From the NCBI GenBank assembly GCA_943737045.1, contig CALSFV010000228.1, positions 620,001 to 684,000 on the forward strand: DNA of 64,000 nucleotides, given 5' to 3'. A program made the translations under genes and the position numbers. This stretch comes from Parapristionchus giblindavisi (Eukaryota > Nematoda > Chromadorea > Rhabditida > Diplogasteridae). Of the stretch, positions 50,808 through 64,000 are shown one piece after another. The notes under the pieces are model-generated. The model did not search any database, was not told where the DNA came from, and was given only the letters and a program-made list of their open reading frames with translations. Every line of letters begins with the position of its first letter. Position 1 is the first letter of the stretch.

Positions 50808-52956
50808 TCTTTGATCTTTGCTCTCAGCCCTCTTGCCTAATATATTCCCGTCCTAGTCCTCATTGTCATAGTAATCACTGCTCTCATTCGACGATAATCC
50901 GGTCATGATCACCGTATTTCCATCCCTCATATGCTCCTCATCTTCCCCTATCAACATCAGATCATCTCTATCTATCTCTATCATTGTATCCATTTATCTC
51001 GTGTCATCAGAGTTTGTACTAAACATAATGATATATTAGATTAGCCAAGCCCCGCCCACTTTGTTCACTCCTTTAAGTGTTCTAATGAAAACCAAAGAAA
51101 CCACAATACTCCCCTAATGTGAATACATTATTCTTTAATTCTCTCATAATCCGGGTACCAAATACGAATCGATATATTTGCCATGATTTGTTTTTTTTGA
51201 ATATTCATCTTCTTTTCATATTTAGAGGTGAAGAGACACACATCCGATGTATATGCAATCATTTAAATTGACTGTAATTTAGTCTTTTCTCACTATTTCT
51301 CACATATTTCCTTGTTCATTCATACCAATTCTTTCCCTTTCCTTCATCCGTTGTATACGATTTTCCTTCTATAAAAGCTGTCCTATTTGATGATCTCTCA
51401 CGGGGGAGGAAAAGATGACTATAATATAAATAGCAGCTGCAGTTAAATAAATTGTAAGCAGAAAAAAAAACAGAAAAAAGAGTGATACGTCATCATTCTA
51501 TTATGTCATTTTCCTCTTTACATAACCAACCACTCATTTGGGTCGTTTTCGGAATCGTATTTTTTCAGTTGTGCTTCCCTTGTGAGAATGAACAGAAAAA
51601 GTAGATAGCGAGATTGATCTCTCATTGGTGTCTTATTCTTTCTTCTCGTATCCTTCAGAAAACATTCGACTATAGCGAAAGTATGTCTTCCCGTTGGTCT
51701 TATTCTCCCACTCTCAGTCATGTTTACCGATCCAGTGTCTATATATAGGTAGCCATACTCGGGTTTGCCTCAATATATTCTACCATCGTCATCTTCGTTT
51801 TCGTTCTGAGCAAGAGACTCCCCTTCGATGACGTAAGAACGACAGTTGTGAGGATGGACGAGAGAGGAGAGGACATGGAAGAGACCGAACAGACAGCCAA
51901 TGGAATGTATTGTGTTTTAAGAGATGAGGTCACACATCACATTTATCTCTTTATCTCTCTCCAATTTTTTTCTATCCTCGCAACATATTATTGCCTCTAT
52001 CGTTAATCTTTTGACATTTTCCCATTCGAGATTAAGACTTGGGATTGTTCGCCTGAGTTATGTCTGCCACTTACTCCCAGACTCCGTTTTGTTTTGGTTG
52101 CGACTTTCCCATAGACCCATGTCATGTTTTCCTCTTTACTACGTGGATATAAAAAGCAGCCTATATCATAATTTAATGGTAGTTCGTTGTAGTTGCGTCT
52201 GCAAACTCTCTAGGATATTCAGACCATATCCTTGTTTATCTTTATCTTTCTTTTTTTCCATGTCCATAACCACATATCGTTGTGATTGAGGCAGAAGAAG
52301 CAGTGTATAGTGGGGGAGGGTAGGTAGTAGGTAAGCTGGAAGGGTATTCCACTTGTTTACCTTTCGATGAGAGATGGAAGAGAAGGGAACGAACGTCACA
52401 TAAATTATGGTTTGGCCAAACTCTTTCGTGTGTTTACGACAGAATTCATTAGACATCATCATGTCTCTTCAACTTCTTCCATATTCATGTTTCATTCTCC
52501 CACTCTATGATCAGGGCCTCAATCGTGTCTTACTAACCACATTCCATTGCGTCATTAACAGACGAACGTGGGTGTTTTAACGAGAGACGGGGATAACGAA
52601 CAACTACAGAGAAAAAAACAATCTATGTATTTATATCGTCTCTTTCTATGGCCTCCTTCAAGTCGAACAGTACTATATATTCTAATACAGCAGTGACGAA
52701 TAAAAGTAATGCTTGAGCTTTCCTCTTTGATCTATGTTATGTCCTATGACGTTAGTGAAACTTCGAATGTACTGTACGTAATGGAGATGTTAATGTGCTA
52801 TAACTTTCTACGATAAGTGCCAAATAGAATTGCTTTATCTGTATAGTTCTCGATTTCCTTTCTTCTTCGAATCTAACTACGTGAAGAGGGGCGGATGAGG
52901 GGGTCCATATGTACGTCACACAAGAGGAAGAATAGGAGACACTAACAATTTGTTCG

Positions 52957-53003
<47 letters not shown>

Positions 53004-54490
53004 CGTCATCGGCAAAGGAAGAAGATAGAGGGCGAGAGAGAAGGTTCTTCATGAGAATGGTGAAGAGATGTGACGAAAGAAAAAAAATGGTTAGAGAAGT
53101 ATATTTGATGAAAAGAGAGAAAGACTCTTCATAGATGTACTATTCCTATCACGTATTATACTCTACATTATAGTCGCCTTGGTACTTTTGATGACGTCAT
53201 CTCCTGGTCATTAATATTTTATATACAACAGATGTTAAGTCACAATGAAGTCTGAATTTTTATCGTGATAGTGACGAAAACTCCTTATTCCATCTACCGT
53301 ATCCTTCTCGAACCTAATGGAATCTTCTCTAAATAGAGAAGGGATATTAGAAATTGAAAACGTGCACAGACCACTAATTTATAGATGCCCTGATTTGAAA
53401 ATGCCTTCAGATGACGCAACTCTCTCTCCATCTCTGTCTCTCTATCTCTCTTCATCTCTCCTAGTGCAAAAGTGTACGCTTTACGTTATGTCGGGCTTCG
53501 TAGTTTTTTTCTCCCTTAGAAACTAGACTACGAGCGAGAAATGATAGCGTAATGACAAAATGATTCCATTGCTTTCCAATGTGAATTCGCATACCATTTC
53601 TTATACTTTTTTTGTGTTTGTTGTATCATACACTCATTTCATTCTAGAAACATCCGTGTTCCATCCTTATTTATCTTTTTCTCTCACTTCCCTTCCATCT
53701 CTCTCTCCTCTACTCTCTCGTCCAGTCCACTATCCCTTCTGGTCATCCCTTCTCTTCTTTGCTAATTTATCTATCATATATCATATCGATCAGTCTATTA
53801 TCCATCGTTTTATTCTGTTGATCTTCTCTAACTAACGGTAAAGAGGACCAAATAATACAAAGTGAGCGCGACTTCGTCTTTCGTTTTCCTGTCATATTAC
53901 CGCTTTCCTCACTCTCCTTTCTGTTTAGTGGGTCTCTTCTCTCATGGTCCCATTTCTATAGAGTGAAGACTTGTTGCGATGATTTTGAAATGACAAAACT
54001 ATTGATCGCTTTAATATTCCTGCACTGATTTTTGAGTGAACTTGTTTACTGAGTCTGTATAAGTCTTATTTGTAGCAGACTGGTATCGTAGAATGTATTT
54101 ACTGATACAAACGATAGACATGAATACGTTTCCTTCGTATTCTTGTCTAGATCGCTCATTTTAATCCTTCACCACACACATAGATCGGTATCCAATACTT
54201 ATCATCTTCTTAGTTTTTTTCTTCTACGTGCTTAGTTCGTCATTCATTGACGTCTATCCAATACCCTTATCAGTTGAAATTGCGCACATTAAGTAGAGGT
54301 TAGGTGGATAATTTAGGATTAAGACCCAATCTCCGCCCTCTCCCTATTACCTCTCTTTCAAATTTACCATTCCTTTTCTTAGAGTCGCACTTGATTCATT
54401 TTGTCATATCAAATTTGTCACTTATCACTGTGCTATGTTATCTCGTATGTCGCGCAATTAATGTTGTTAATATATTTCTGCGTTATGAAA
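50808..54490. other. Intergenic, CT-rich on the plus strand
   Basis: TTTGATCTTTGATCTTTG overlaps the SYG-1-like stop. (GA)n lies at 52960-52996. Short frames are compositional. AATAAA occurs at about 51444-51449. No exon chain is found. Confidence 0.5.
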
Positions 54491-54500
54491 TGCATTACAG
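54491..54500 (+). promoter_or_regulatory. Candidate trans-splice acceptor of the SIK-like gene
   Basis: TGCATTACAG ends 26 nt before the ATG at 54527 and no matching donor is seen upstream. It supports the longer start; inference. Confidence 0.4.
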
Positions 54501-54526
54501 ATCTGGCGAGTAAAATTTTTTTAAAA

Positions 54527-57500
54527 ATGGCGAATGCTCAGCCACAACGTGTTCCTTTGTATCGCAGACGTGGCCAAATCTACAATCAAGAAACATCATA
54601 TCGTGGTTTGTATCTATGCAGGCGCTGTAAAAAAAAAACAAAAAAAAAGTTATACTCCTCTATCGAATTTGAACGTAGCTTCCCTATATCCAGTACATAT
54701 TCAATAAGTATTTTGTCTTATTGATGCAGTTCTTACCATCTATACTCCCTAGCCTCTAACTTCTTGATAATCCTGCCGCTTGTTAAGCTCCGCCCATCGA
54801 ATATGAATCGAGCCAGAAGGTAGAAGTGGATACGATGGTAGGATGCAGCAATCTTCCCATATCTCGTATTGATAGTACGGATTCTGCTATTTGCATGGAA
54901 CAAAGGGTGAGAAGATGCTCTTCGTAAAGAATCGATTGGTCTTATTCCGATTTGCCAATTTGGCTTCTATGACTTTCGTTGTGAGTAGTAAGAATAGTGA
55001 GAGAACAGTAAAGAAGAAGAAGTTCTTGTCTATGTCGCACAAACTTGATTAGCTTCCGTCTTCTTCTTTGTCATTCTTATACAGAATTCCTCCTAACAAT
55101 TCAATAATGTATACTGGATTAGATGATGATTACGTTGTAACCATTTCATTATTCAGTCTCCACAGAAGAAGTCCATTGGATTATACACATTAGATGCTAC
55201 GATAGGAATCGGAACTTATGGATCAGTCAAGAAAGCTTATCACCGAGTAGTCAACAGAGAGGTATGTCGAGGTAGTATTACATTCTTGTTTATTTCGAAT
55301 ATTGTCAAAATCAGTGTTTTTAAGGTTGCGATAAAGATAATAAAGAAGCGCAACTTGGATCGCGATGGTCTTCAGAAAGTTTATAGAGAGATTGAAGTAC
55401 AAAAGAGACTGCATCATCCATATGTTCTTGAGTTAATCCAAGTAAGCTCTTCATTACAATACAAAATATAGTTCTTACTCTATTTATTTGAGGTAATGGA
55501 AACCGATTCCAAGATATACATAGTAACGGAAATGTGCAGTGGAGGCGAACTATACAGTAAGCTTACTCTTTTTAGTTATAAATCAACATCTTTGATATGA
55601 AATGTTTGATTTTTTATTGTTAAAACATTGATATTCAGATTTACTTAAACTGAAACGTTGGCTACCAGAAGAGGATGTTCGACGGTACATGTACCAACTG
55701 GCTGAGGCTATCAAGTACTGTCATATGAGAGGTGTTGTGCATAGAGATATCAAGGTAGAGAACTCATTGGAATTTAACTTTTTTTCCGTAAAGAGAACAA
55801 TTTAATAGTGAGCCCTTTACAGGCGGAAAATCTCCTCATCGACGAGTTCAACAATATCAAATTAGCTGATTTTGGATTCTCCAACTTCTTTACTGATGCT
55901 GATCTCATGAACTCTTACTGCGGATCTCCACAATACGCGGCACCGGAAGTCTTCGAAGGAGTACAATATCATGGGCCTGCTATTGATGTCTGGGTATGTA
56001 TTTCTAAATTTATCGGAATCAGTGAGTTCACCGATCCTTTCACATTTATGGTATTCTTTCATTGCAGTCAATGGGTGTGATTCTTCATATTCTTCTCACT
56101 GGAAAAGCACCATTCGAAGGAGAAAGCTTTGTCAAGATTCGCGATCAAGTCCTACACAGACCACTTGTCTACCCATATTTTGTTTCCCCTGGTATGAAGT
56201 TGCTCCTCGATCAATTTGACAGCTCACAAATGATTCCAATAATTTCAGATGCTGTTAATCTTCTTAATGCAATGCTGTGCAGAGATGCGAGTAAGCGCGC
56301 CACGATAAATCAAGTACTTAATCATAGATGGATGAGGTCAACAAGTGTACCTGAATTGATCAAGAAAGAGGTAATGATCACATGATGATGTACATTTGAC
56401 ATTATTTGAAACTATAGAAGAATATTGTTTGCAGATCGCTGTATATAATTGTCTGGAGAGAAGTGCTCCGACGGCTCGTATAATCTCTTGCATAGGATCA
56501 CTTGAAGTGAACGAGGATACGGTACATCAGGTATCATACATACAACAATACCATAATAACTTATAATATTATAACTTAACATCATGAATGATGTCCTACG
56601 AATGGGACCATGTTCATCTCTGAGATTTGTATTGTAGTGTGTACGTGAGGCCCGATACGACAATATCTTTGGTATTTATCGTCTCCTTGTCAAACAATGG
56701 AAACATCGCAAATTGGTTGAAGTCGCACGAAAGGAAGTGTGAGTAATTATTCCAATTTGCAATTATAGTCTTAAAAGAAGAAAAATAATAGCAAATACAC
56801 GTAAAAATGGATACAGGAATAGTCTTTTTCCTTTCTAGATCATCTGACACTCTTCTCGCTGCTGACTATATACTCAATCATGGGACAAAATTAGCGACTG
56901 CAACTCGCATAGATAGCGAGCCATTGGTTGAAAAGATAGCAAACCAGATGATGCTTCTCGATATGGAACCGGGACCGCGTGCGTAATCAAATATTCTTTT
57001 TAAATATATGCTGTAAACTGCCAATCATCATAGGTAGATCAAATTTTGAAAATTCGGAACCGAATTAAAGATGAATCTATGATCTATGATTTAAGATTGC
57101 CAATCGATATTCCGGTTGTAACTATTGTTTTACAGACACTCCTCTATCACTTAATCTACATCCAGGACCGGAAGAGTATCCCTATGATGAGTTCAATGCT
57201 GCTATGAAAGAAGAGAAAATAGAATCTTATGAAAAACGACAATCCATGGATCGAAATGACAATGATAGTCAACCTTCATGTGAGTCTTAATATGTAGAAT
57301 TTGCAAAATATTGTACGCTTTGTCTTTTCGCCCTTTCAAAAAGGGGGGGGGGGAAGTCTCTTTTGCGCAACGAATTCAAATTTTCGTTCAGGAGATTGAT
57401 TAGTTTTATTTTTCTTTTTTATATTACATACGATATTTTAGGTTCAACTATCGTCGCCCAAGAACAGGACAAAGACGAATCAGCGATTATTCCTGAACCT

Positions 57501-58298
57501 CGGTCACAATCGGCTAATCCATTCATAAGCTTTGATGGATCTGAAGGATACGGTGGAACTGCGAGTACTTCAGCATTTTCTACCGTTCCTGGTTCCTGTT
57601 CGTCAATGAATGAACAGCATCTTAGACGGTATGTTTGATACAATATATACCAAGTATTATATATATTATCTCTCTTTGATTTCAGCCTACCATCGGATAT
57701 CTCTCGTCGAATCAATGATTTGAATATAATTGGAAAACGTCGAAGTATAACCGAATCATCGGATGAATCTGATTGCTCTGTGACTGCTTTACTACCCAAG
57801 AGGCCCTCACTGCCTGAATATCTCGGAAAAGTAACCGAGGTAGTACAATCGATATTAGTGTCGTCACTCTAACGGAGGAAGTTATTTCAGGACGGTAAAG
57901 TTATTTCTTCACCGATTCTAACTACATCCACACTATCGGGATCTCGTGATAAGAAGAGTATCCTAAAAGCGGTTCGTATCAAATATTATTTTATTTATTT
58001 GTTTTTTTAATATTTGATTGAGTAGATAAAAGAGTTTAATATCGCCATGGTTCAGATGCAAATGAAACGCCATGCTCGCAAAGCTGCCATAGAGAGAGCA
58101 TCACGACTAGAAAAGAGAACGGTACGCGTTCAAACTTGAAATTAGTTCCAACTGTTCATAATATTCCATTTACAGATGAATTGTGATCAGTCTCGTGCCA
58201 GTTTCTATCTTCCTCCTCCGTCTCTTCCAGAAGGTGGCAGTTTTGATGATACGGATGAGATAACTCCGCCTAATCAAAATAATGGACCTGATATTTGA
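54527..58298 (+). CDS. SIK/KIN-29-family protein kinase with UBA-like region, about 684 aa
   Basis: Exons 54527-54605, 54842-54906, 55157-55261, 55325-55441, 55493-55556, 55639-55754, 55823-55993, 56068-56191, 56249-56370, 56435-56530, 56639-56739, 56839-56978, 57136-57279, 57442-57628, 57686-57839, 57891-57971, 58056-58121 and 58176-58298. An alternative 660-aa form starts at ATG 54835 in an extended second exon. Kinase motifs: [15 protein letters not shown] (Lys87), [36 protein letters not shown] (EVFEG is a SIK signature) and DVWSMGVIL. Residues about 333-385 resemble the SIK UBA domain ([19 protein letters not shown]). The tail is Ser-rich with basic patches. AMPK-related kinases are activated by LKB1 on a T-loop Thr; here Ser213 (MNSYCGSP) takes that place. 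In worms KIN-29 acts in sensory and metabolic gene control; that role is inferred. Confidence 0.82.
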
Positions 58299-59541
58299 TC
58301 AAACGTCGATATTTTTATTATCAAAATGTACGAAATTGCACGAAATTTCCATGTCTGTGTATTAATGATGAGTGATAGTTATTTCCGATTATTATTAATT
58401 TTGTTTTGTTATCTTACAATAGGATTTTCTGAATCTTTCATAATATTTACTGGCTTTAGCAGCAGCAATTGTGCCCATTTCCATTCTATTCTAGTATTTT
58501 CATTCCTGTTCTCATTACTAATTGTAAGTACAAAAGTTTTCTACTAACTTAACTGATTGCCTAATATTTTAATTTGTACAACTCAATCTGTGCTTACTGA
58601 CATTATTGTGTGTTAATTTTAGAAATAAACAGGGTAACTGAAGACAAACTTAATCAAAGCTGTTGATGGCATATTACATATCACACACTACTAAATACTG
58701 TGAAGAGTATACTCAACCCTCTCCACTACAACTTTTAGTGGTCCTCGCTTTCCCACATCTATCATAAACAATTCTTTAAAGATCGTACCAAATATTCAAG
58801 TGAAGAAATGATTTGCCCCTCCACTCCAATGACTTAACATACAATATGGAAGTTTTAAATAACGTGCATTCAAAATAATATATAACTTGATTCTCAATTG
58901 TAATATTTGTAATCGATATGCCGTTCATGACGCATTATCTCTGTGCAAGTTTTCTTTATCCGGTTGTTGGGGTGCAATGGCGGCCTACTTCACTCTAATT
59001 CATCCTATTGAAGTCGAAAGTTAGAATCAAAGAAGAATCAAAGCATCGTTTCTTTCCTTTTTGAGTAGAAGAAGAAGAAGCAGAATGCTTGGATGAGGAA
59101 GTAGGCAATGGTGTGAGTGGCATAGGAAAGAGTAGTAGTAGCAGAGAGGTGAGAGGGGAAGAAGAGAACGAGCTGGAGGAGAGTGAAGAATATTAGAGTA
59201 GATGACAATTAAGACAAGACAATAGACCAATCATTAACTTAATTCAATACAATAAAAAGGCGTGGACACAATTTCAATAATAGCAATAATATTCAAGTCA
59301 AGTACATAGTGGAAGAGTTGATGGAGACATAATAAAGCTTATTCAGGAAGTATGCCCAGTATGTGAAGGTATTATTTAATGGCAGAGGTTACAATGAATG
59401 AAGGGGGGGTTATGGTATGGTTCAAGTCAATCAGAATCTCTGTGTGTGACATTGAACTGTATGACCACACATGAGATGGAGGAGGAGAAGGACGAGTCGA
59501 GAATGGAGTAGATCAATATGAAGGATGATCGATTGGAGTAT
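58299..59541. other. Convergent intergenic region
   Basis: Lies between the 3' ends of the SIK-like gene (plus) and the G-gamma gene (minus). No coding region is recognised; short frames lack splice support. AATAAA sits at about 58624-58629. Confidence 0.5.
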
Positions 59542-60571
59542 TCAGAGAATCTCACATTTGCTCTTCTCCGCCCAGGGGTTGACACGCTTGTCCACAGGGT
59601 TCACGAGAGGATCTTGATCCTGCTGACACTCCGTGAAACGGCGGAGTCTGTAATACAAGTAGACATTAGATTATACCATAAGATCAACCAAATTTGTTGT
59701 AGAAATACGGTTAATTTTATGGTGTACTATAGCTGATGATTATTATAACCTTGATAGCCATTCCACTTAAAACTTAATACATTGATTGTGCATGAACTCT
59801 TTCCAACTAGCTCATATAATTATATCCCTGAAGAAGTGTATCTGGCTCATCCAAGCTGCGAATCATAGTATGTAAATTTTAATGATTCGAAATCTACGAT
59901 TGGAAAGATAATTAATACTTTCTCCCCTTTACTATGGTTTCTTCGATTTGATGTGGATTCTAGGAGAGAAACAAGAGTAATATTAATACGATTCGTATAG
60001 AAGGTTCTATAAAATGTTTAAACAAATCTTTGCATCGGGATATTACTGTGGTCCAAAAGAATGAATACATCTTTGCCTATCATGGAAACACTCAATCAAT
60101 GACATTCGATAAATAATCAATGTCTTTTTAAAGAGTGTCTTTTTTATGTGTTTACCACGTGATTTATTATAAATACAACCGTAATGTTGATACTTATCAA
60201 CTATTTAAGGGAACAATGCGCTCCAGAGATTGTACCAAAGTATACTCCAGCTCATTTCAAGTGGAATTAACGCGACCTACTGCAGTTAGACCGTTCAGTA
60301 TTACCCGTAACTAGAAAATGCGTTGCTGATCAATTTGAGTTTTTGACTTAATTTGAAAACAAATCGCTCTGTAGGCAGTTCCAGAATGATATATTAATGA
60401 ATTGTACTAGATCTGTCTATCTCATTATTAGAACTATTACTCGCTCATTAAAGGTTGATAGATGGAAATAGTAAAGACTCACTCAGCAGCAGATTTGCTG
60501 ATTGGATTACGCTCAATGTTGAGTTGATGACGGAGAGAGTCGACAGTTCTCTGCATATCCGACTTGTCCAT
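59542..60571 (-). CDS. gpc-2: Heterotrimeric G-protein gamma subunit, 64 aa
   Basis: Two exons, 60571-60483 and 59647-59542, joined in phase 2 across an 835-nt intron. The protein opens MDKSDMQRTVDSLRHQLNIE and ends NPWAEKSKCEIL. It has the family's helical N-terminus that coils with G-beta, the central LRRFTE and NP turn motifs, and a CAAX box (CEIL) whose final Leu predicts geranylgeranylation and membrane anchoring. The sequence closely resembles my recollection of C. elegans GPC-2, the general gamma subunit working with GPB-1; the symbol rests on that. Start: ATG 60571 lies 5 nt after an ATTCCAATTCAG acceptor-like site and matches the conserved MDKSD start. An in-frame ATG at 60607 would add 12 residues. 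Confidence 0.88.
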
Positions 60572-60607
60572 ATCGTCTGAATTGGAATCTGCGAAGTTTG
60601 AGACCAT

Positions 60608-63169
60608 GACTCGTAGTTGCGAATGAATGAAGAGAAGCGTGAAGGGAGGGAGGAGACGAGGATGGAAGGAGGAGAGGAGGGCGAGAGAAGAATAGGGAGG
60701 ATGAGGAAGGAAGAGAGGACAACTAGAAGAAGTAAGAGACAAGATAAGATTGGAGAGACTTTGATGATGAGTGAATGGCTTCACAATTGGAAGGAAGATG
60801 AGGGAGGAGTCCAATCATCCAATCACGTTTATCTATTCACTCTTCACTACAATCACAACTACTTCATGCACTATTTCTTTCATTGGTTTCATTTCTTTTT
60901 GGCTAAAGCGACTCTCTTTCCCACATTTTATAACTCTTTCTGGTATGACAATACTCCGGAAATCGCATATAACAGGTAAGATGTGATTTATGTGAGAGAG
61001 CGCGAAAGAGTGGAGGAAATCAAGAGTCTTTGTGCCGTAATTTGCACCATATCCTTCTATTATCGGAAATGTCATTAATCTCTAATATGACTTGTTTACG
61101 TCAATCGCTTCTCCCGATTAAACTACGCAAATGTCTCTCATTCCTCTCATTATAGATTATGTTGAATGGCACCGAATTCTCGCCAAATCGATTCTGGGCC
61201 ATCCATATTCTTCAGTGTACTGAATATAATGAAGAGACGAAACGCGAGGAAACATGGACTAAGAAAATAATGGATAATATGAGAATACGGACGATAAATG
61301 AAATGGAAATGTAACGGTAAAAGAGGACAGCGACTGAAGAGAAAGAGCACATCTCTTTTCTTCTTCGTCTTCTCAATCGATAGGGGCCGCGTTGTATACA
61401 AACGAGAGAAGGGAGAAGAGATGAAGAGAAATGAGAGGGACAGACGAGGGAGTATGGAGAGAGGAGAGATTTCAATATGGGAGAGGGAAAAGAGCAGATG
61501 GGCGAGGAGAGTGGCCCCTTTGCCTTCCCTCCTCTCTCTTCGTTCGATTTAATTCTCTCTCTAGTCATTAAGAATGGAAATGAAGGAAGAGGGAAGATTG
61601 TGATAATACTGTGTAATCGATGAAGCATCTATACCCAAATGTTCACTATCTACCGTATAGAATGAAGCCCCTCGAATTTGTAGTCCTTATGTAGGTGAAG
61701 AGTTCATATTGTCCTTATAAAATGTACTGGCATAATTGCATTGCTACTGCTGCTAAACAGAGGAAGAACTATCGATTAACTCCCACTCTTTCCTCCTTCC
61801 CTTCCTCGCTCTCTATGATCTACCTACTCTCTCACCGGTGCTCTCTCTCTCTAAACATAGAAATTCATTGTGGAAGTGGTTGGCTACTCTCGTACCAACT
61901 AAACAAGTGTATTTTATACGGACAATATACATAAGTTTACTATAATTGATAGGGGAACACATATTAAGCATGATGAAATCTTTTCTTGTTTCTAACTCGG
62001 CAAAAACGACGCGTAATCAACAGTCTTCGCCGTTCATATACCATTTAATTGTTTTCCTGCAACATTATAGTCAGGAAAAAGGACTCGTCGAATAAAGTTG
62101 AGTTTCGGGTGTAAGAGGAAATGATATGATCAATCACTTTTGTTGTTGTCCTTTCGAAGAGTTGTATATGCACCTAGCCTGACTGAACAGGTGAAAGGAA
62201 AGGAAAAAGTACGAATGTATAAAATAGAAATTCGAGGAGCATCTATGTCTTTTGTGAATTTCTAATGAAGATAAAATTGATGTATGACATAAGTGTAAGC
62301 GAAAAGAAGAAATTACGGAAAAAAAAGAATTCAAATTACGTGAAAATCTAGTCAATACTTACAACCTCCTTGTTACCTCTAAGAAATAAAGTCGAGCTGG
62401 GATGCTCTTCCTCTCTATCTACTTTACTGTATCTCTCTCCTTCAGTTTCATATTTCCCATTCCCCATTGTGAACGAAAGAATTGATGAAAGCAAGAACAG
62501 AGAAATAAATAATCAGATGGTAGGGAAGAACACTATTCTGTCGATGCACTCCTCTTAAAAGGAGGGAGCGAAAGTGGAATACGAGGGGGAGGCCATGGAG
62601 GTTCGATATATTGATGGAGAATACTCAAGGGAAAGAAATTGAAGTGAAGAAGAGGCAGAAGAGGAAGATGGAGAAGAGAGGGGTAGGAGGCCTCTCTCTT
62701 CACTGCTCTTCCTCTACCCTTTACGAAATTAGTTTATGCACAGAGTAGAGAAGTTAAAATACACTTCATTCAGATGAGAATCGATGATGAAATAATACTC
62801 GTACCATATCTCACCCCCCCACTGCCTCTCCTAAATAGCCATAATTTCATAAACTTTCTAAACATTATTCTTCTCTTTAGAAAATGAAATGGTCATTTGT
62901 TGTTCAGAAGAAACCAATGAAATCATACAGATCTGAAATAAGGTGAGAATACTATTGATTAACTGAAATGAAAATGTCGATATTTACCACAGAAGGAGTC
63001 GTGGGAATTGATTATATAAGCGATTAGCACTAAACGCGAATCTTTCGATACTTAATCGACAACAATATCACTCTTACAAGTTATTGAAAATATAAAAAAT
63101 ATTGTACAGATCTTCCGCATGTCTCAAAAAATTTATAATAATAATATAATAATACTTTATCCTGTCAGC
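60608..63169. other. Upstream of the G-gamma gene, purine-rich on the plus strand
   Basis: GGGAGG and GAAGAA tracts at 60640-60740, 61380-61510 and 62570-62700 make the minus (coding) strand CT-rich. No exon is recognised. Confidence 0.5.
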
Positions 63170-63325
63170 GTGGCAGAGCGCTCAAAGGTGATCTTCATAT
63201 TCACAAGAATCCTTCAGCCTCTGAGGAAATTATTCTCCGTTCAAGCAAACGTCCGTAAATGAAACTTAAGAAAAGTCCCAGGAAAACGCTGCGTTGCTCG
63301 TCCAGTAGACCTGCTTGAAATGGAT
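63170..63325 (+). repeat. Dispersed repeat, second copy
   Basis: Shares CTCTGAGGAAATTATTCTCC, GTTCAAGCAAACG, GAAAACG and GTAGACCTGCTTGA in order with 8641-8830, at roughly two-thirds identity by eye. Confidence 0.55.
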
Positions 63326-64000
63326 ATTTAATTATATAAAATTCAAATTTTAATCAAATTTTTAAATTTTTCTCATTTCGTTAGGTTATCCTACCCATCA
63401 ACCGTCAACCGTCTTCATAGCGGCCGCAGTTTAGGTTCATTGTCAGTGCGATTATTCACGCTTTACAGTAATATTTGTAAAAGGAATGTATGTAATGGAG
63501 TGGTAGCTCTCAGCTTGGTGGTATGATAAGCAGTAGTTGCATCTTGATTTGTCATTGTCCCTGTTGAAGTGATCCCAGAGAGAGGACGTTGAGAGTCAAC
63601 CGAGTGAGTGCACAGGTGTTATGCTGTGCGTTCACGCACTCAAATATTTCATAGAAATCAGCAAAAATCACATCAAGAAGTTGTGGTGGAACTCGTCTGC
63701 TACTGTCTTTGAGCGCGCCGTAGACCAGCAGGCCATCAATAGATATATGCTTGCTAGGGCAGTTCATTCTTCTGCCTTTCTCTCTGCTTCGGTCGGTTGG
63801 ACTATCTCTCTCTCCATTCTCGACTACACTCCTCTATTTCATCAAGAGAAAAGGATCAACAGTTTAGTCCCCTTCTAGAAGACTTTGGAAAGTCAGGAGC
63901 GGTATTTCCATCTTGTCAAACAATTGGACGAACAACAAAGCTGTCGTGGGTATTCTAATCAAGTTTCACATACGGACGTTCTCTTGAATGGAGATGAATT
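63326..64000. other. No recognised gene
   Basis: A plus-strand frame of 85 codons at 63621-63878 and a minus-strand frame at 63767-63552 overlap. Neither has a motif or splice pattern I recognise. The window ends here. Confidence 0.4.

Noticed and set aside
60479..60814. Larger 111-residue start for the G-gamma protein
   Set aside because: The extra N-terminal part is CT-repeat translation; the conserved family start MDKSDMQ follows an acceptor-like site.

Overview
This window is animal nuclear DNA, most likely from a rhabditid or diplogastrid nematode. The evidence is short introns of about 45-70 nt with T-rich CAG acceptors, candidate trans-splice acceptors just upstream of start codons, and genes whose nearest relatives I know are worm genes (syg-1, a TSSK-like kinase, a SIK/KIN-29-type kinase, gpc-2). 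The species is not certain; repeated ATTGATTGATT introns made me think of Pristionchus-like worms, which is inference.

Layout. 1-8.6 kb is nested transposon debris: a Tc1/mariner relic, a Ty3/gypsy gag-protease relic split by two inverted-repeat elements, and a long dead non-LTR retrotransposon (LINE) that carries a nine-copy coding tandem repeat and several insertions. 8.6-14.3 kb holds a small chromodomain-like gene whose upstream exon unit appears three times between satellites and an LTR-like relic. 15.5-23.8 kb is a same-strand run of broken housekeeping-gene exons (TSR1, adenylosuccinate synthetase, CWC15, then TSR1 C-terminus) interleaved with small DNA transposons that have clean target-site duplications. 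24.4-29.0 kb is an intact 17-exon minus-strand kinase gene (557 aa) with transposons only in its introns. 29.0-36.1 kb is repeats: a diverged segmental duplication, a deleted mariner, a tRNA-like relic and a possible solo LTR. 36-44.4 kb is a pyrimidine-rich stretch without a recognisable gene.

44.4-60.6 kb holds three intact genes: a Kirrel/SYG-1 immunoglobulin-family adhesion receptor (17 exons, 738 aa, C-terminal THV), a SIK-family kinase with UBA-like region (about 684 or 660 aa), and a 64-aa G-protein gamma subunit on the minus strand. All splice phases were checked by hand and close.

I found no CRISPR array, operon-like defence locus or clear new molecular system. The most unusual material is the transposon biology (two related MITE families with perfect 8-bp duplications, a nested insertion with its own empty-site control, a tRNA-like foldback element) and the same-strand run of decayed essential-gene fragments.
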